Shown: one piece after another, positions 1 to 10,600 of the stretch
How the letters are laid out: each line of letters starts with the position of its first letter
Position numbering within the stretch: the first letter of the stretch is position 1
Source of the DNA: Brachypterus glaber
Lineage: Eukaryota; Arthropoda; Insecta; Coleoptera; Kateretidae
DNA length: 64,000 nt
Reading direction: 5' to 3'
Assembly: GCA_958510825.1 (NCBI GenBank)
Contig: OY294051.1
Span: forward strand, 27,081,265-27,145,264
Position numbers and translations under genes: made by a program
The notes under the pieces: model-generated
What the model was told of the DNA's origin: nothing
Databases searched by the model: none
The model's input: only the letters and a program-made list of their open reading frames with translations

Positions 1-8
1 CCGAATCA

Positions 9-125
9 ATGCAAATACATTATATTATATAATGTATTTGATATATAATGCAAATACATTATATTATATAATGTATTTGATATATAATGCAAATACATTA
101 TATTATATGATGTATTTCATATATT
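9..125. repeat. 39-bp minisatellite, three copies
   Basis: A 39-bp unit beginning ATGCAAATACATTATATT repeats three times in a row (GCAAATAC at 11, 50 and 89). The third copy is slightly diverged. Each unit is itself nearly palindromic around an AT-only core. The array may continue left of the window. Confidence 0.85.
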
Positions 126-2071
126 ATATTTGAAACAGATTTCATATTATGAAATCCGGATAATTCTAAAAAATTAAAGTGGCCCATATAGAAACTGAAA
201 ATTCCGGAATCGCCCTTCTTAAAAGAACAAATTACGTCTCTGGAAGATATTAAAGTAAAAAAAATAATAATATGTGATCCCTCCAGCTTTTCAGATTTAT
301 ATCATGTTTTGTTTTTAATAATTCTAAGGCGTTCGGTCCATATTTCTAAAAAAATGCCTGCTGTGATGAAGATGGTTACTAATAACAGGTCCTCAGTTAC
401 GTACGAGCAGCTCTTGTGCTAGCGAATGAAAAATAAATCTATTGGAGTAATTCATTTTTTTATAAAATAATTGGATTTGAAAATTCAGATTAGTTTGGCA
501 AATGATTTATAAAATTTTTCCAAACAAAATGGGTGAACTTAAAAATTCAAAAAAATTACCAATAATGAGATATCACAATTTTAATTAATAAATTTTATAA
601 CATACTATACATATCAAATTTTAAAGTGAATGGAAACCAAGAATCAAGATTTCTAAAAAAAATTGCATGCGACGCATCGCTAAATATGTTGTATTTTAAC
701 AAGTTACCTCTGGCTATTAAAAGTTTTATAAAGGGAGGTGTTTGAAAAACCGTAAAATTTATAAAAACTAGGGTTTGTTGAATTTTAGAGGGTTTTCTTT
801 CATTACTGTAAGCACCTAGGCTTATGCCAAAAAAATTATAAGACATTAAAATAAAATTTAAAAAAAATCGTCCACCGGTTCAGAGGCCTCAAACCATACC
901 GTTTGACAGATTAAAACCAAACTTTAAAGTTCACATTTTTAGGGGACCGTTCAAAGGCTTTTTCGTAGTGTTTCTCTAGTCCTCCCAAAATAAGGGTAGT
1001 TTACTAATGATCAGAAATAACGCCCCTTTAGAACTGTATTTCCCGCGCCTCAAGGGCTTCCACTACAGGCCTTATTCCACGAGATATTTCTTCCAACTTA
1101 CAAAAATTGTAGGCTTCAGCTTAAACTTTTTAAATTTTGTCGACCTTAAAGACCATTTCCCGGACTATGTTTTTTCCATATTTTTTATCTAGAATCACTT
1201 CTTAAGAAAATTGTACATTATAATGTATAATAATTATTTATAAATCAGCGTGTATTTTGAATAGGTGTATATGTTTATAGGTGGACAAAAGTTGAGCAGT
1301 TTATTTTTTCCAGAAAACAAAAATCACATTTATCCAAAAATACACAAACACAATAACAAATTACTTTCTGCGCAGATGTTAGAACATTTTAATATTTATT
1401 GCAAAAAAAATTATAAAAAATACAACATTATTTAGGCAAAAAGCAAAGCCAAGTTTTGCGGAAAATAGATGTTTCTAGGACCGCATTGAATGGGGTATAT
1501 TTTGTACATTCAGTAAACGTTCAAAGTATTACATCGTCAAGATAAACAAAAACGCAATTCTCCAAATCATTTTATTTTTTTAACCCATATTAATTTAACA
1601 ATAAACCCCGCTGCCTGCTACTTCCTATCCATTTCGGAATATCGGAAAAATATTCAGTTTTGAAAACATTATAAACTATTTTTTAGATAAAAAAAACAAT
1701 GACCAATAAGATTTTTAATACTAGGCTATAAAGATGTAGCAATAAAAGTTAAATCCTAATCTTTGTCAGTGAATATGAAATAACTGCCTAGACATATAAA
1801 GGTTTTTTTATAATCCAGAGTAAATAGTGCTTTTCAGTTAACTATGTGTAAAAAATCAGCCTATAGATATATTTAAGTATTTTTTTATTTAGTTTATAAA
1901 TCTGTGTATTAAAAAATACGAGGAACAATCAATTTTTACTATTTTTTAATATCCTTACTAATTTTACGTGAGTACTATTTTATAAGTAGGTGCTTAGGTG
2001 AAACTAATGTTTGGGCCAAAGTAGGTACTTAATTTTATAATATTTTTTAAATAAATATAATGATTAATTAC
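126..2071. other. AT-rich stretch without a recognisable gene
   Basis: No ORF with protein-like composition or splice signals was seen. Around 600-850 lies a fragment of a dispersed repeat, with GCATGCGACGC near 665 and CACCTAGGCTTATG near 813; both motifs recur in inverted order around 46.27-46.36 kb. The rest is low-complexity A/T sequence. Confidence 0.5.
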
Positions 2072-3062
2072 ACAGGCCCACAAAAAATTTTTTTGTTGTG
2101 AGTCTTGGATTCAAATATGATATTCCTATGTATTTTTTCCCGCTGAAACCGAATCCGTAACCCGTTTAACCCTTACACGTCAGGATTTTGACATAACCTC
2201 AAAAAACTCTCGAAAAACTACTGAAATCGCTAAAATCATCTACTCCATACCACTTTCACCCCCTTTCTCCAAATTAGTAATTTCGTAACCCCATAATCCT
2301 CTAACCTCGGAATACCATTACTCCATAACCTCAAAACCCCGTAACCTCATTAGTTAGTAGAAAAATCTGGTTCGGGAAAACAGAACAATTACGTGAAATT
2401 TTCTTGTAGAACATAGTTATGAATAAGTAACTGTATAACCCTAAAATCCCATCACACCTCCTAACCCCTTCACTCCGTAACCCCATATATTATAACCTCT
2501 TAACCCCATCATTCTATTCTGTGGAGAAGTCCGGTTCTCGCAATCATAAGAGTTTTGTGAGTAAAGTCATGAATCAAGGTCAACTTCATTAGTTTTTTAA
2601 CCGGACTTCTCCACAGAATAGTATAACGGGATTAAGGGGATATAGTATATGGGGTTACGAAGTGAAGGATTTTGAGATTATGGTGTTGGGGTTTTTCGGG
2701 TTATAGAGTTACTTACCTATAACTATGTTCCACAAAAAAAAACTGAAGAATTTGTTCTGTTTTCCCAAACTAGATTTTTCTACTTAATGAGGTTACGGGG
2801 TTTTGAGGTTATGCGGCTATGGTATTATGAGGTTAGGGGATTATGGGGTTCTGGGGTTATAGAATTAGCAATTTGGGGACAGGGGGGTGACAGTGGTGAT
2901 TTTAGCGGTTTCAGTAGTTTTTCGGGTGTTTTTTGAGGTTATGTCAAAATTCTGACGTTTAGGGGTTAAACGGGTTGCGGATTCAGCTTCAGCGGAAAAA
3001 ATACATAGGAATAACATATTGGAATCCTAGACTCACAACAATTTTTTTTTTTTGTGGGCCTG
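2072..3062. mobile_element. 991-bp foldback element, family A
   Basis: The ends are exact inverses (ACAGGCCCACAAAAAA at the left, the complement at the right), and homology between the arms runs most of the way to the centre, for example GTGGAGAAGTCCGG at 2521 against CCGGACTTCTCCAC near 2601. No transposase ORF is present. It is related to the shorter element at 36203-36740, whose ends read ACACAGCCACACAAAAAAA. No clear target-site duplication was found. Confidence 0.85.
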
Positions 3063-3552
3063 TTTTATTAAAACCTCGATTAAAACTAATTATTTAGATC
3101 ATACAAGTCAATTTAAACACAAGACAGTAACACAATGAGTTACTATAGTAACTCACTGTAAATCACTACAGTGATTTAAACTCACTATTAGTGAGTTACT
3201 ATCTTAAGACTGTTGCTTGCCCATGTCGATATGAAGGGTATGAAGGGTAAAAATAATAAAAAATTACATTTCAAAATGAGACTTTTCTGCATTTAACTTT
3301 TTTTTCAACTTTTGTAGACAAAAGGATTTACTATACCATAGATTTTTAATTTTTATAGTACTATAGTAACTCACTGTAAATCATTATAGTAATTAATCAT
3401 TTAAATTTAAACTCACTATTAGTGAGTTACTATCTTAAGACTGTTGCTTGCCCGTGTCGATATAATGTATAAAGGGTAAAAATCATAAAAAAATACATTT
3501 CAAATTGGGTTTCATTAAATGCAGAAAATTTTCTGAATTTAACATTTTTTAA

Positions 3553-4064
3553 CCCTTTCGCTCCGGATTTGTTTTCTTTGAATTTCGGAAACTTTTTTTT
3601 TGTGTACACATATAAAATAAAATGCTATCAAAAGTATGAAACAAGTGGTTTTTTTTAATATTCTTTTACAATAAATAAGTGGGATATCTTTGTTCCAATA
3701 TAAAATATTATGTGACCCTGCACAAACAAACCCAGTTAGTGCGTCAAATTAAAAAAAAAAAATAAAATAAAAATTTCGGATTCTTATGTAAAAAACTTTT
3801 CTACATAAGAATCTGACAAAAAAAGAAATACGTTAATTTGACACACTAACAGGGTTTCTTTGTGCAGGGTCACATATAGCGTTTTAAAGCTGCACAAATA
3901 TATCCCATTAGTAACTTAAAGTTAAGTATTGATATCACTTGATATCAAGTTTGGACTATAAAATACTAAAATGTCCCTGTTATGTGCATTTTAAATGTTC
4001 TTTTTGGCTGTAGGATTTTTTGAACATCTGCTGGGACATTTATGTCCCTACAGGAGCGAAAGGG
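3553..4064. mobile_element. 512-bp piggyBac-like MITE with TTAA target sites
   Basis: The element begins CCCTTTCGCTCC and ends with its exact inverse, and is flanked on both sides by TTAA (3549-3552 and 4065-4068). TTAA duplication with CCC...GGG ends is the hallmark of piggyBac transposons. No transposase is encoded, so it would have been mobilised in trans. Confidence 0.85.
3711..3874. mobile_element. 164-bp foldback element nested in the piggyBac-like MITE
   Basis: TGTGACCCTGCACAAA at the left is mirrored by the inverse at the right, and the arms continue inward. TA precedes and follows the element, as expected for a TA-targeting family such as Tc1/mariner. It lies wholly inside the element at 3553-4064. 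Confidence 0.7.
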
Positions 4065-4500
4065 TTAACGTTTGTAGAAAAAATTATTTACTATACCATA
4101 GATTTTTAATTTTTATAATACTATAGTAACTCACTGTAAATAACTATAGTGATTTAAACTCACTATCAGTGAGTTACTATCTTAAGATTGTTGCTTGCCC
4201 GTGTCGATAAAATAGAAGGGAAAAAATCATAAAAAATTACATTTCAAAATGAGACTTTTCTGCATTTAACGTTTTTTTAAGGTTTGTAAACAAAATTATT
4301 TACTATACCATAGATTTTTAATATTTATAGTACTATAATAACTCACTTTAAATCACTATAGCGATTTAAACTTAATATTAGTGAGTTACTATCTTAAAAT
4401 TGTTGCTTGCCCGTGTCGATATAATGTGTGAAGGGTAAAAATCATAAAAAATTATTTCAGAATTAGACTTTTTCGACATTTTTTTAACGTTTGAAGAAAA

Positions 4501-5095
4501 AAGTATTTACATAGATTTTATTTATTTAGTATTTACATAGATTTTAAATTTTTATATAGATATTTATTTGTATATTATTATTTTAAATAATTTTAGTTTT
4601 AGTGTCAATGTTGTATATAATATATTGCATTAAACTCAAGTTTATAGATAATCATGAAGTTTTATTTATTACAAATAACCAGTAGTCGGCGAATTTCCAG
4701 TACTCGCATAGGCGCCGCGTCGACTCTAGCGTTGAGGCGAGGTTTTAAATATTTACATTTTTATTTCTTTTATTCTTGATTTTTTTTAATGATTCCACTT
4801 AAACGTGTAAGGGGAAAAAAAGTTATCGACAAATAAAAAATAAAAACTTTCGTATTCTTAAAAGATAAATATCAAATGTCGTTTTTTTTCTTTGAAAAAC
4901 ACCGATGTATAGTTAATATTGTTGTGGGTAACAAATTAGTCGTGAAATGTTTCGATTTATAAAAATTTCCCTCATAATTCGGCAAAATTATTCCGTAAGC
5001 CTATGTTTCTGTGTTTATTTTCAACGCTGATGAGTCATAACTGAGTTTACGCCGAATACTGCAAATAACACATTTAGGGAGTGGGTGTAGGGTTT
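4501..5095. other. Noncoding spacer
   Basis: AT-rich with a short GC-rich island at about 4684-4740 containing GGCGCCGCGTCGAC. I see no ORF, tRNA or splice pattern here. Confidence 0.4.
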
Positions 5096-5318
5096 CCCTG
5101 GTAGAAATTTAACGTTAGAATAACGTTTTTCTAATGTTTAGAAATGTGTATAAAGGTACGTTATAAAATATGTGCAAATGTCCCGCTTTTTAACGTTAGA
5201 ACCTAACGTTAGTTACAAACGTAAATCTAACGTTAGATTTTTAAGTTAGAAATACGTTATAAGTACGTTTAATTCTAATCTTCGGAGGAGGCGTGGCCAA
5301 ATAGAAAATTTCTACCTG
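5096..5318. mobile_element. Foldback element rich in TAACGTTA
   Basis: GGTAGAAATTT at 5098 is mirrored by AAATTTCTACC ending at 5316. The interior carries many copies of the palindrome TAACGTTA and of AACGTTAGA. Diverged relatives with a CCCTGGT-type start occur near 46.87 kb and, more distantly, at 55798-56775. Confidence 0.6.
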
Positions 5319-5376
5319 TTGTATTGCAATACAACAAATTTAGTGCTACCATGGAAAAATTAATACATTTCTTTAA

Positions 5377-5597
5377 CCCCTTAACGCACTCTCCCGAGTT
5401 AACTCGTTGAAAATAGGTTGGCTATTATCCGCTGACTCGATCGGGTCAGATCGGGCGGACTCGTATTGTAGAAAATAAAGTTTTTTTTTATTTTTTCAAC
5501 ACTACTTGTTATTGCCCTTCAGTGTTGGCTAAAAATTAAGAAAAAAAAATGGTGAAAATTTAACCACTTATCTGCAAAAAAGTGGTGCGTCAAGGGG
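5377..5597. mobile_element. 221-bp piggyBac-like MITE with TTAA target sites
   Basis: The element starts CCCCTTAACGCAC, ends with the inverse of CCCCTTGACGCAC, and is flanked by TTAA at 5373-5376 and 5598-5601. It is a second family with piggyBac-type ends, distinct in sequence from the one at 3553. No ORF. Confidence 0.8.
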
Positions 5598-5601
5598 TTA
5601 A

Positions 5602-6162
5602 TACACTACGAAAAACATAATTAGCTTTTTTTCACCACCAGCCTAAAAGCACATCTTTATTACTGTTCTTTTCATTTGTAGAAATAATATTTCTCTACCT
5701 ATGACGTCAGAGGTTTGGACTTTTGAAATGAATTTTTATTCAGCTGTTTTGGCATCTGAAATTTCACATAATTATTAAATTACATTGCCATTTACAAGTG
5801 TCTTTAGGCACCAAATTTATTTATTGCATTATGGTATAAAACACCTGTAAGGTCCCAAAAAGACTATAAATGAACAAATAAATAAACAAATAAATAAATT
5901 AAAAAATATTAACTAAATTAGTACCTTGAAAACATGTTTTACACAAACAAAAAAACACTTTGAGAAGTGAAAATCATTGGTCCATCATATTCAACCATAG
6001 ATTATACAACCCATAGATTACCGTAAAGATTATAGATTACAGGAGTCAACCCCCATATATTAGATATTCAACTCGTAAAACGACAATGTTTTATAGGTTG
6101 AATATGCCTTGCTCCAAGCCTTGCGCAGTACAAATAATCTGGTATTTTGTTGATATAACCCA
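5602..6162. other. Noncoding spacer
   Basis: AT-rich, with short AAATAAATAAA-type simple repeats near 5870-5900. Nothing else recognised. Confidence 0.4.
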
Positions 6163-6894
6163 TATACAGGGTGATCCATAACTGGCATGCCAAAATTTAA
6201 GAGGTGATTTTAGATCCAAAAATATAAAAAAAGTTCCTATAAAGGTTGGTCCGGAAATGAGCCCTAAGGGATCTAGGGCCCTTTAAAATTGTAATAAAAA
6301 TAAGGTTTTAAATTAATAACTCGAGTACCGTTTAAGCTAGAGCGGCATGTATACTAGTATTAATAAGGGCAATAAGTTTATGTTGATTTATTTTTTTAAT
6401 TTATCCAGAGGCGTGCCCAGACGGACAAAATATATGAGGCTTAAAACAATTTTGCCCCAAACTTTTCTATGTGTATTTTTTTTGGATTTGTTGTAAAAAA
6501 TATAGATTTCTAGAGTAAAAATACATATAAAATATCATATAGTGTAACACTGTAGGAGCAACCGTTATCAAAAAAAAAAATGCAATTAAGAGGAAGGTAC
6601 ATTTTGTGCCACCAAAAACGTTACTTTTTAAAAGGCTATTACTCCTTTAATATTAAATTTAGGTGTTTTGGTGTATAATACTTTCTTGCTCAGTTTTAAA
6701 TGAAGAATCACCCTGCAGCATTAAAATTTTATTGGTGCTTTTTTTTGTTCCCCATTCAATACGTCATCTTCGAAGGGCCGTAGCTCCCTTAGGGCTCATT
6801 TCCGGACCTACCTTTATAGAAACTTTTTTTCATATTTTTGGATGTAGAATCACCTCTTAAATTTCGGTACGCGAGTTCTGGAACAGGCTGTATA
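6163..6894. mobile_element. 730-bp foldback element, TATACAGGGTG family
   Basis: The left end (TATACAGGGTGATCC, then AAATTTAAGAGGTGATT) is mirrored at the right (AATCACCTCTTAAATTT, then a degenerate CTGTATA). Internal sub-repeats such as CCCTAAGGGATCTAGGGCCC are shared with the copy at about 57923-58640 and, more distantly, with 62503-63699 and the fragment at 39735. No transposase ORF. Confidence 0.85.
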
Positions 6895-7557
6895 AACCTT
6901 AAAATAAAATTGTTTATTTTTAAAATGACATATTTATTAGCAAAATTTAACAAAAGTAATTAGTAATTTTCTAAATTATAGTTAATTGTACAATTTTGAC
7001 AAGACATATTTATATGAGCAGGTGATGTTATTGGTATATTTATTTCTCTTTTTTACTGTTAAATTATTATGTCTTAAAGTTTTTGAGTGTTCTGTATGAG
7101 GTGAATTTGTATCAAAGATGTGGGGTACTGTGGGGTTTTCCGGTTCATTAAAATCAGTAGGCAGAGTTGTATTAAAGAGGGAAGAACTTGATGAAATATT
7201 GACTAAAGAAAGTAGCTTTGTCATTAAATTTTAGTAATAAATAAATAAATAGCTAATTAATTGTACTGGTAGTGAAAAAAATACTATATTTTCCATGTGA
7301 GTGAAGATTTAACATTTTAGACCGCGTCTTGCGGGCTTCGCGCTAGCGCGCTCATCCCGCAATTTGACGCAGGTCAAAGATGTTAAACTTCTCTCACTTG
7401 GTAAATAATATACTATTAACTTCAATATAATATATTATGTTATTAACATATTATGTTATAAATTTAATTTTGATAGCTTTAATAATAACGTCAAAAAACG
7501 CCTGCCTCGTATTGGCTGGGATAGCCAGTATTTGTTTTAATAATAAACTTTAATTTC
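6895..7557. other. Spacer with one unassigned 80-codon ORF and a foldback
   Basis: A minus-strand ORF at 6982-7224 encodes a Ser/Thr/Asn/Pro-rich peptide ending in SYKYVLSKLYN. It lies just beyond the stop of the split gene, so it could be 3' UTR, an alternative terminal exon or chance. A GC-cored foldback lies at about 7290-7412, with TTCCATGTGAGTGAAG mirrored by CTTCTCTCACTTGG. Confidence 0.3.
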
Positions 7558-7656
7558 TTACAATGTTTTTATTTTATGAAGAATACTTTTGAGCCTATCA
7601 TCCACTGTTTGTCCATGAAGTTTTCTAGCTAATACTTCAAAATCAGCAACTTCAAT
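7558..7656 (-). CDS. Split gene, terminal exon (32 codons and stop)
   Basis: Acceptor TTTTTTAG; encodes IEVADFEVLARKLHGQTVDD to the TAA at 7560-7558. The strongly amphipathic helix and correct phase support a real C-terminus. Confidence 0.8.
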   Translation of the reverse strand: MEVADFEVLARKLHGQTVDDRLKSILHKIKTL

Positions 7657-10600
7657 CTAAAAAAAACAAGCTGTAAAGATTTACAATTATTATAATATTA
7701 ATTAATAATGTTTGCATTCAATAATATCTACTATTAGTAATAATTTACAAACAGTCTACAAAAGACAAAGTATTATAACAAGCCGTGAAGATATGTGATG
7801 CTACGCATGCCATTTCATATTATTCACAGTAAATGGTATATAAAAAAAGAATCATTTTTTTTTCTTTATTTTCTCTTTGCAAAAAACGAAAAAAAAAATA
7901 TTTTTAACTCCCCATAACTTTTTTGTTTTTAGGATTACTTTTAAAAAAATAGGGATCTTCCCCTCGTAGAACTTGATTTTTCCTGAAAATTTCAAGTCGA
8001 TCGAATTATTCGTTCTTGAGTTATCGTGTTTAAAAAAATCATGACATCAGACGGACGTTTTAAAAAAAAGTTGCTTATTTTTTCATGAAACAAATTTATA
8101 TCCAAGAATTTTTTGTCTAGGACGATTTTTGAAATTTTTTGAAAATTGGAAACTACCGTATATTATTATAGCACAGGCGCTGTGAATAATATAATAATAG
8201 GTAATAAATATTATAATAACGAGTTATAAACTTGTAAGTATTCCTTAAAAAAATATGTCTGTGGGTGGGTCTAAAAATTTTCTGAAATTAATATGAACCA
8301 TATTCTACCACCCGCGAAACATTGGTCGGTCCGTAGATCGTCAATCGACCGACCATAAAGACATCCATCAGACGTCGAAAAACCCGCCGTCCATCCGACG
8401 ACTATAGGTAACAGCGAAAGACGGTAAATCGACGGACCGACCATTTTAAGACTTATTTTGAACGGTTCGGCCAGTTCGGGACATTTTTTTGACCATTTTC
8501 CCACATTTAAATGACCATTTTTGAAACATGCATCTGTAGCCGAAGTTATCGGTTAGGATTGTTTTTAGTAAAATACCGGATGCGGTAAGGGGGCTAAGAC
8601 AAATAAAAATTAATGCGAAAAGTCCAAATATTTTTTCGATTTAGGATTTTTGTATTTTTATTAGCAACGGTAGTCTACTTACTTCATGGCAGGGATCAGT
8701 TTTTCTGTCAGGAAGTTGTGGACAAAATTCTGAAGCCAAAAGTCTTTCACAAAGAGCACAAATTCCACAAAATGTTTTAAAATCAAATTCAATTTTCTCA
8801 TTCCAATCTATTAACTCTTTAATATAGGATATTTGAATATTGTTCATAGGTTTTCCCATTATAAGATTTAAAGCCTCTTGTAAATTCTAAAATAAAAATT
8901 GTAGTCACATATATTTTAATAAAATCGTGAAGTAAGTCCAGCTTAAATGTTTTTCTTTATATAATTTTAAAAAAATATTTTAATATAGTGTAAAGATGCA
9001 AGTCGCTTGCAAAACAACTTTACACTACGATATTTCCAGAACGCTTTGACATAGAGACTTGAAATTTAAAAGAATTTTTTTATACCACTTAGAAAATCTT
9101 TGTTTTAAATTTGAAGTCTCTGGGTCAAAGCGTTTTTGAAATATTGTGGTGTAAAGTTGTTTTGCAAGCGACTTTCATCTGTACGTGAACTATATTAAAA
9201 TTTTAAACCTAGAATAATAATAGTTATTTATGGTACTAGTGGGTAAAGTAAGATATTGCCCATGAGAAAATTAACCTGCGAGGCGTCAGCCAAGCAGGTT
9301 AATTTTCGAGAGGGCAATATCGGTTTACCCATGAGTGCCATACAAGGTTTTATCTAATAAATAGCTTAGAAATTAATATTTTTATTAAAAATTTTAATGA
9401 CATTCACAAGAAAATAATTTGACAGGTGACAGTTATTATTATTATTAATTTTTATTTATTTAATTAATTACAGAGTCATGGAGAGCCCCAAATAAGCTTT
9501 TGGCTTGTGCTAGGGGCTCTCCATTAATTTTGCTACAAATATTAAAAATCCTGTGTGTAAACAATAATTTCTTTTTGAAAATCAACATTACGCCCTTTCT
9601 CCATTTCTATATCTAGCTTCTTTTTTATATCTTACTCTGTCAATCCATTTTCCAAAATTTTGATAATATTAACAGTAAATTTTGTATTTTTTAATTAGTT
9701 AAAAAAATATAGACATTGACATTGACATTGACTCCAGTATATAAAGTAAAATAAATAATTATCCACTCAATAAAGTAAAAGCCACGCGGGGGTTATTATT
9801 GAGTTTATCTGTTTAAAACAAAGCTGGTAATTGTCTCATTATCTGTATGTATTGGATAAAATATATAATTTGGTGGGCAGACTAACATCCATACTCCTAA
9901 TTTCCCTACTTCACATCCCTACTCCATAACATCCCTACCCCGTAGTATCCCTACTACCCAATAACCCTACTTCCCAGCAACCCTACTTCACACTATAGGC
10001 AAAACACCCAGGGGTGACGTAAGGGATACTTTTTGGGTGGGGCAGAAAAAAAACTTCCCAACAAAAAGTTAAGGTGTTTCCCAACTCTGAAAAAAGCTTT
10101 ACTAACGACAAAAAATTTTGATAACCCAAAAAAATGTTCCTCGCTTCTAAAAATTTCCCAACTAAAGATTAATATTTTTTCCAACTCTAAAAAAAACTTT
10201 ACCCTTGACAAAAAAATTTCATAACCTAAAAAAGGTCCTCGTCTCTGACAAGGTCCCAACTAGAGATAAAATAATTTCCCAACTCTGAAAAAAAGCTTTA
10301 TCCCTGACAAAAAAAAACTAAAAAAAGAAAAAAAAAAGGCTTCCGCCTCTAAAAATTTCCCAACTAAGCACTGCCAACTCTGAAAACAATCTTTACCCAG
10401 AATGAAGGTTTTAAAGACTAAAAACAAGGTCGTCGCCTCTGAAACATTCCCAACTAAAGATTAAGGCATTTCACAACCCTGAAAAAAGCTTTACCCCTAA
10501 AGGATGACAATAAAATAAAATAAAAAAGGTCACCTCTGCAAATTTCCCAACTGAAATATTTTAATGACTAAAAAAAGGTCCTTGACTCAACAAATTTTCC

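Larger units (their letters stand above)
3140..4500. repeat. About 215-bp tandem repeat, four units, one interrupted
   Basis: Units start with TACTATAGTAACTCACTGTA or a close variant at about 3141, 3359, 4119 and 4331. Each carries an internal hairpin (AGTAACTCACT against AGTGAGTTACT) followed by CTTGCCCGTGTCGAT. The second unit is split by the piggyBac-like MITE at 3553-4064, so the array is older than that insertion. Confidence 0.85.

Noticed and set aside
4683..4740. GC-rich island as a tRNA gene
   Set aside because: No cloverleaf, no A/B box pair and no anticodon stem could be traced.
6982..7224. Minus-strand 80-codon ORF as a separate gene
   Set aside because: Biased Ser/Thr/Asn composition, no domain, weak splice context, and it lies just past the stop of the split gene. 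Kept only as a note in the spacer.
9000..9500. Regularly spaced inverted repeats as a CRISPR array
   Set aside because: There are no identical direct repeats with unique spacers. These are MITE hairpins in a eukaryotic intron.
9880..10000. CCCTAC repeats as telomeric DNA
   Set aside because: The insect telomere unit is TTAGG/CCTAA. The phrases here are irregular and do not match.
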